Below are positions 6,086 through 8,515 of a stretch of 8,515 bases of DNA, in pieces; within the stretch, counting starts at the first letter, position 1; every line of letters begins with the position of its first letter. Made by a program: the position numbers and the translations under genes. The notes under the pieces were generated by a model. It worked only from the letters and a program-made list of their open reading frames with translations. It had not been told where the DNA came from and made no database searches. This DNA is from CAZTLE01 sp964614415 (GTDB lineage: Bacteria; Bacteroidota; Bacteroidia; Flavobacteriales; Flavobacteriaceae), in the NCBI GenBank assembly GCA_964614415.1, contig CAZTLE010000170.1, positions 1 to 8,515 of the forward strand, written 5' to 3'.

Positions 6086-6199
6086 ACGGTACAGCCCTTA
6101 TTGAGGTTCCTGTAAAAGTACAAATCCCGTCGATTACTTTCCGGCATTCATCAGGCTATTGACAATCGCCCGGTCTTTTATGCTCCAGGAGTCATTGAG
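6086..6199 (-). other. intergenic gap; in-frame open extension behind the TPR-hydrolase stop
   Basis: This 114-bp gap separates the hydrolase-TPR gene from the six-gene operon on the same strand. Reading on in frame past the TGA at 6200-6202, 21 sense codons follow (LNDSWSIKDRAIVNSLMNAG then K) to a TAA at 6134-6136. The extension reads like protein, but TPR proteins often end just as the annotated one does, so chance or a decayed 3' end are both possible. No intrinsic terminator with a T-run is visible on the minus strand. Confidence 0.3.
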
Positions 6200-7747
6200 T
6201 CATGGTCGCAACTGCCTCAACCGCTTAATGGCATTCTGATTCCCGGGATCCAGGCGCAAGGATTCTTCAAAACTTGCAATGGCCTTATCGGTATCCCCTA
6301 TGAACAAATAGCCTTCGGCTAAACTATCATACAGGTTTGCCGATTCGGGATAGAGCTTGATTGCCAACTGAAAGACCGCTATACCTTTTTCGGACCGTTC
6401 CGGGTTGAAGACTAACTGTAGCCCCAGATTGTTCAGGGCGCCTTCCGGCATTTCCAGCGACGGATGTTTCCCCTTGACCACAAGATACAGGTCATGGAGG
6501 TTCTCGTAGTTTTGTCCGGCCGCCATGTCGTTGAAATCACGAAAGTTAAATGTTCTCGCCTTCGGTTTACTGATCTTTCGTGTCACGAGTTCTTCCCGTA
6601 TCCCATTTTGTTCAGGTTTATTATCGATGAAAGTACGGGCTTCAGTGTCATCCTTCAAAAAGGCATTCAGAAACTGCAAAGTATGTTCAGACATGAGCTT
6701 ATAGGAACTCATTATTTCGGGGTCGCTCTTGTCCTGCCTTTTATCCCGGTCAGAAAACAACACCCCAAACGTACTGAAGTAAGCATGCGTAAGGTCATGG
6801 AACTTATAACTGTAGGCCTGGCTGTTCGTAATGCTATCAAAAAGTTTGAATTGATAATTGAGTTCGGGGGCTATGTTGTCTTCTTGAAGTACCACTTCCG
6901 GAATATCCTTCTGAGCCATGTGCAAATAGGGTATGTCAAGTCGCCTCACGTCTGCATAAGCAGATTTAGTCAGTAACTCGTAATTATATCTTTCGGTGCC
7001 ATCGAGACTAACCATAACTTTAATGCGCTTGTTCTTCATTTGGGCCAGCGTATTGGCAATACCCCCGAAACTAAAACCCATTACTGCCAGATCCTTACCA
7101 TCCGCTATTGGGATACGGGCGGTCTCTTTGATCAGGAATGCCACGTCCGCCGCCTGTGTTTCCATATCCCTGGTGGTACCTCCTTCCATCCAACGGTTGC
7201 CGGTTCCCCGTGACGGACTGGAAATCACTACATAGCCATGACTTGCCAGGTATTCACAAAGTGCAAAGTTCTCCATGGATGACGCCTGATAACTGGGGGT
7301 ATAGACCAACACCGGAAACGTTCCGTCTGCATACTCCGCGTCTTGAAATGCATTGGCTTGTTCAGTGAGGTGTTTTCTGTTTTGTTCGGTATTCTTTAGG
7401 TAGTAAAACCAGTCCAGGATGAACTCATTCGGCAAATGTTCCCATTCCTCCTCTTCCTTGAGTATCGCCATGTAATCGAGCACTTTCATTGGAGCTGTGT
7501 TAGGTTCGACCCGGGCAGGATACCATACACTAATGGGAACAGGCCTGTGTATATGGGTATTGCTCCAGTCATAAATTCGCTGGTAGGTTCTGGTACTGTC
7601 GGTAGTTACGTAATGCCTGAATCCGACTTCATATGTCCCATGTTCAAGGTTGATCGCTTCAAGAGATGTTTGCCCTTGAATTGCGGTCACGGGATTGCAG
7701 AAAACAAGTAGAAGGAGTACAAAGGAAATTCGGTGGATGGCTTTCAT
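6200..7747 (-). CDS. exported alpha/beta-hydrolase with C-terminal TPR region
   Basis: The chosen ATG at 7747 gives 515 residues with a clear signal peptide (MKAIHRISFVLLLLVFCNPV), probably cut after about residue 23-25. The frame continues 12 codons upstream, but these would spoil the signal and cover the likely promoter. The catalytic part has strand FPVLVYTPSY (about 144-153), ASHGYVVISSPSRG (about 168-181), the nucleophile elbow MGFSFGG with S226, a possible acid D249 in SLDGTE and a histidine near H321 in DLTHAYF. This layout recalls the platelet-activating-factor acetylhydrolase/dienelactone hydrolase group, although the acid is not certain. Residues about 440-510 hold at least two TPR units (LNNLGLQLVFNPERSEKGIA and AEGYLFIGDTDKAIASFEES). 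The protein is likely periplasmic and esterase-like, with the TPR region binding a partner. It is transcribed away from the YqeY gene. Confidence 0.88.
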   Translation of the reverse strand: MKAIHRISFVLLLLVFCNPVTAIQGQTSLEAINLEHGTYEVGFRHYVTTDSTRTYQRIYDWSNTHIHRPVPISVWYPARVEPNTAPMKVLDYMAILKEEEEWEHLPNEFILDWFYYLKNTEQNRKHLTEQANAFQDAEYADGTFPVLVYTPSYQASSMENFALCEYLASHGYVVISSPSRGTGNRWMEGGTTRDMETQAADVAFLIKETARIPIADGKDLAVMGFSFGGIANTLAQMKNKRIKVMVSLDGTERYNYELLTKSAYADVRRLDIPYLHMAQKDIPEVVLQEDNIAPELNYQFKLFDSITNSQAYSYKFHDLTHAYFSTFGVLFSDRDKRQDKSDPEIMSSYKLMSEHTLQFLNAFLKDDTEARTFIDNKPEQNGIREELVTRKISKPKARTFNFRDFNDMAAGQNYENLHDLYLVVKGKHPSLEMPEGALNNLGLQLVFNPERSEKGIAVFQLAIKLYPESANLYDSLAEGYLFIGDTDKAIASFEESLRLDPGNQNAIKRLRQLRP

Positions 7748-7939
7748 AATCAATTTGGATAGTGTTCTATCAAAAGATATCAATGTTTCCCGAAATGTTA
7801 CAGCAACATGAAACTCCGACCTCGTTCTTTAGCACATCAAGGCAGTTGAAAGTCACTGATGGTATGCTGCAAATATGCGTGGGTTCTCTTTTCCTTTTCC
7901 GGCTTATTGATTATCTTCGCACCCTGTTTGTTTAAAGCC
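7748..7939. promoter_or_regulatory. divergent intergenic region between TPR-hydrolase and YqeY genes
   Basis: This 192-bp gap lies between two genes that point away from each other, so it must contain both promoters. For the minus-strand gene, TATCTTTTG (reverse complement of 7771-7779) is close to the Bacteroidota -10 TAnnTTTG and lies 24 bp upstream of the ATG. For the plus strand, TATCTTCG at 7912-7919 differs from the consensus at one base and is 20 bp before the YqeY ATG. No convincing -33 TTTG was found for either. A palindrome ATGTT-N5-AACAT is present at 7795-7809 and a TTTC-CC-GAAA element at 7786-7795. These could be operator sites, but no regulator is known for them. Confidence 0.4.
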
Positions 7940-8389
7940 ATGAGTTTACAGCAAAAAGTAATGGACGCCATGAAGACGGCGATGAAAGCGAAGGACTCGC
8001 AAGCCCTTGAGGCGCTGCGTGCGGTGAAGTCGGCAATCCTATTGGCACAGACCGAAAGCGGTGCGAAGGCCGAATTGAGTGAGGCCGATGAAATCAAGTT
8101 GTTGCAGAAGTTGGTGAAGCAACGCAAGGACAGTGCGAGCATCTTTACGGAACAGGGTCGGAATGATCTGGCCGAACCGGAATTGGCGCAGGCTGAGGTG
8201 ATCTCACAATTCCTTCCTGCACAACTAAGTGAAGAGGAAGTGGCTAAAGTGGTGGATGCTATTATCGCGGAAACCGGAGCTTCTTCCATGAAAGATATGG
8301 GCCGTGTGATGGGTATGGCGAACAGCAAACTGGCCGGACAGGCAGACGGTAAGACCATCTCCGGCATTGTAAAGAGCAGATTAAGCTAA
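7940..8389 (+). CDS. yqeY: YqeY/GatB-like domain protein
   Basis: The ATG at 7940 gives 149 residues, the normal length of stand-alone YqeY proteins. A longer frame from 7859 adds only 27 residues without family resemblance. The family pattern is easy to follow: MSLQQKVMDAMKTAMKAKD, EALRAVKSAIL, LLQKLVKQRKDSASIFTEQG, RNDLAEPELAQAEVISQFLP, then SSMKDMGRVMGMANSKLAG and GKTISGIVKSRLS. The domain matches the C-terminal tRNA-binding part of GatB, the subunit of tRNA-dependent amidotransferase. YqeY itself is widespread, cytoplasmic and has no firmly proven activity, with a tRNA-related role suspected. The next feature downstream is a tRNA gene, though this may be coincidence. The gene ends shortly before a strong hairpin. 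Confidence 0.95.
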   Translation: MSLQQKVMDAMKTAMKAKDSQALEALRAVKSAILLAQTESGAKAELSEADEIKLLQKLVKQRKDSASIFTEQGRNDLAEPELAQAEVISQFLPAQLSEEEVAKVVDAIIAETGASSMKDMGRVMGMANSKLAGQADGKTISGIVKSRLS

Positions 8390-8390
8390 A

Positions 8391-8423
8391 TCTTCCTTCG
8401 CGGCTGGTCGCCGCTTCGGAAGA
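8391..8423 (+). terminator. hairpin after yqeY, possible transcription end or RNA-stabilising stem
   Basis: TCTTCC (8391-8396) pairs with GGAAGA (8418-8423), and GCGGC (8400-8404) pairs with GCCGC (8410-8414) around a TGGTC loop, with a symmetric TTC/TTC internal bulge. It starts two bases after the yqeY stop. It is followed by an A-rich stretch, not a T-run, so it is not a canonical intrinsic terminator on the plus strand. It may mark the mRNA 3' end or separate yqeY from the tRNA gene. Confidence 0.55.
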
Positions 8424-8461
8424 CAAACAAATAATAAAAAACCAGAATTTCAATAAAGTCT

Positions 8462-8515
8462 GGCCCCGTAGTTCAACTGGATAGAATATCAGATTTCGGC
8501 TCTGAGGGTTGGGGG
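8462..8515 (+). tRNA. tRNA-Arg (anticodon UCG), 5' part, cut by the right edge
   Basis: The acceptor strand GGCCCCG (8462-8468) is followed by TA, then a D-arm with stem GTTC (8471-8474) and GAAT (8484-8487) around AACTGGATA. The anticodon arm is TCAGA (8489-8493) with TCTGA (8501-8505), a perfect 5-bp stem. The 7-base loop TTTCGGC carries T33 and anticodon TCG at 8496-8498, reading arginine CGN codons. The variable loop GGGTT and five G of the T-stem follow before the window ends; the 3' acceptor strand is outside. The identity comes from the anticodon; the cloverleaf is complete up to the cut. Confidence 0.93.

Noticed and set aside
6113..6120. TACTTTTA on the minus strand as -10 of the six-gene operon
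   Set aside because: It is one base off the TAnnTTTG consensus, but no -33 TTTG lies at the right spacing, so it is too weak to annotate.
6464..6976. 170-aa plus-strand open frame opposite the TPR-hydrolase
   Set aside because: It lies entirely inside a well-supported gene with signal peptide and catalytic motifs, and shows no recognisable feature itself.
7808..7849. 13-codon ORF (MKLRPRSLAHQGS) upstream of yqeY, possible leader peptide
   Set aside because: No codon run, attenuator or conserved feature supports translation; ORFs of this length occur by chance.
7859..7939. N-terminal extension of YqeY by 27 residues
   Set aside because: YqeY proteins start directly with the MSLQQKV-type segment; the extension is hydrophobic/Cys-rich and covers the likely promoter.
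7837..8367. 176-aa open frame on the minus strand, opposite yqeY
   Set aside because: It is the antisense shadow of a clear YqeY gene; its composition (Ser/Ala/Cys-rich) has no domain pattern.
1..8515. Mobile elements, CRISPR, phage genes or a known defence system
   Set aside because: No transposase, integrase, repeat-spacer array, terminal inverted repeats or defence-type nuclease was seen; a tRNA at the right edge could be an integration site, but its 3' end is outside the window.

Overview
The window looks like chromosomal DNA of a Bacteroidota bacterium, most likely a flavobacterium. The evidence is moderate GC, A/T-rich gene starts without strong Shine-Dalgarno sequences, an XRE regulator of the type ending in a 'PDLDINWL' segment, a lipoprotein signal with a short LWSC lipobox, and mostly short, often overlapping gene junctions. 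Genus assignment is not possible from this alone. I identify eleven protein genes (one cut by the left edge) and the 5' part of one tRNA gene.

Left block (1-1968). Three minus-strand genes are read leftwards: a small XRE repressor-like protein (1530-1201), a conserved-looking 177-aa protein with a possible Tudor/SH3-like start (1128-595), and a Bax inhibitor-1/YccA-type membrane protein cut by the window edge (555-1). Facing away from the repressor is a small plus-strand gene of unknown function (1624-1968). The A/T-rich gap between the two carries a pair of inverted TGTCC-containing half-sites that could be the repressor's operator. The plus-strand gene ends at a clear intrinsic terminator (2029-2072), preceded by another GC-rich inverted repeat.

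Central block (2073-6085). Six minus-strand genes are packed with 4-20 bp overlaps or gaps of 3-12 bp, so they almost certainly form one operon. In order of transcription they are: a soluble alpha/beta-hydrolase, a membrane-anchored alpha/beta-hydrolase (TTG start inside a TTGA stop/start overlap), a lipoprotein with a possible CBM9/DOMON-like fold, an AlkB-type 2-oxoglutarate/Fe(II) dioxygenase, a DinB/YfiT-type metal-binding protein, and an ankyrin-repeat protein. AlkB repairs alkylated nucleic acid, and several DinB/YfiT proteins handle small thiols or electrophiles. A joint role in electrophile or alkylation stress is therefore a reasonable inference, though nothing in the sequence proves it. 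The ankyrin protein, the lipoprotein and the hydrolases have no assignable substrate.

Right block (6200-8515). A secreted or periplasmic alpha/beta-hydrolase with a C-terminal TPR region (7747-6200, minus) lies back to back with a YqeY/GatB-like gene (7940-8389, plus). The latter is followed by a strong hairpin and a tRNA-Arg(UCG) gene that runs off the right edge.

I do not see mobile elements, CRISPR, phage structural genes or a recognisable defence system. The most interesting parts are the mixed AlkB/DinB/hydrolase operon and the divergent repressor/unknown-gene pair.
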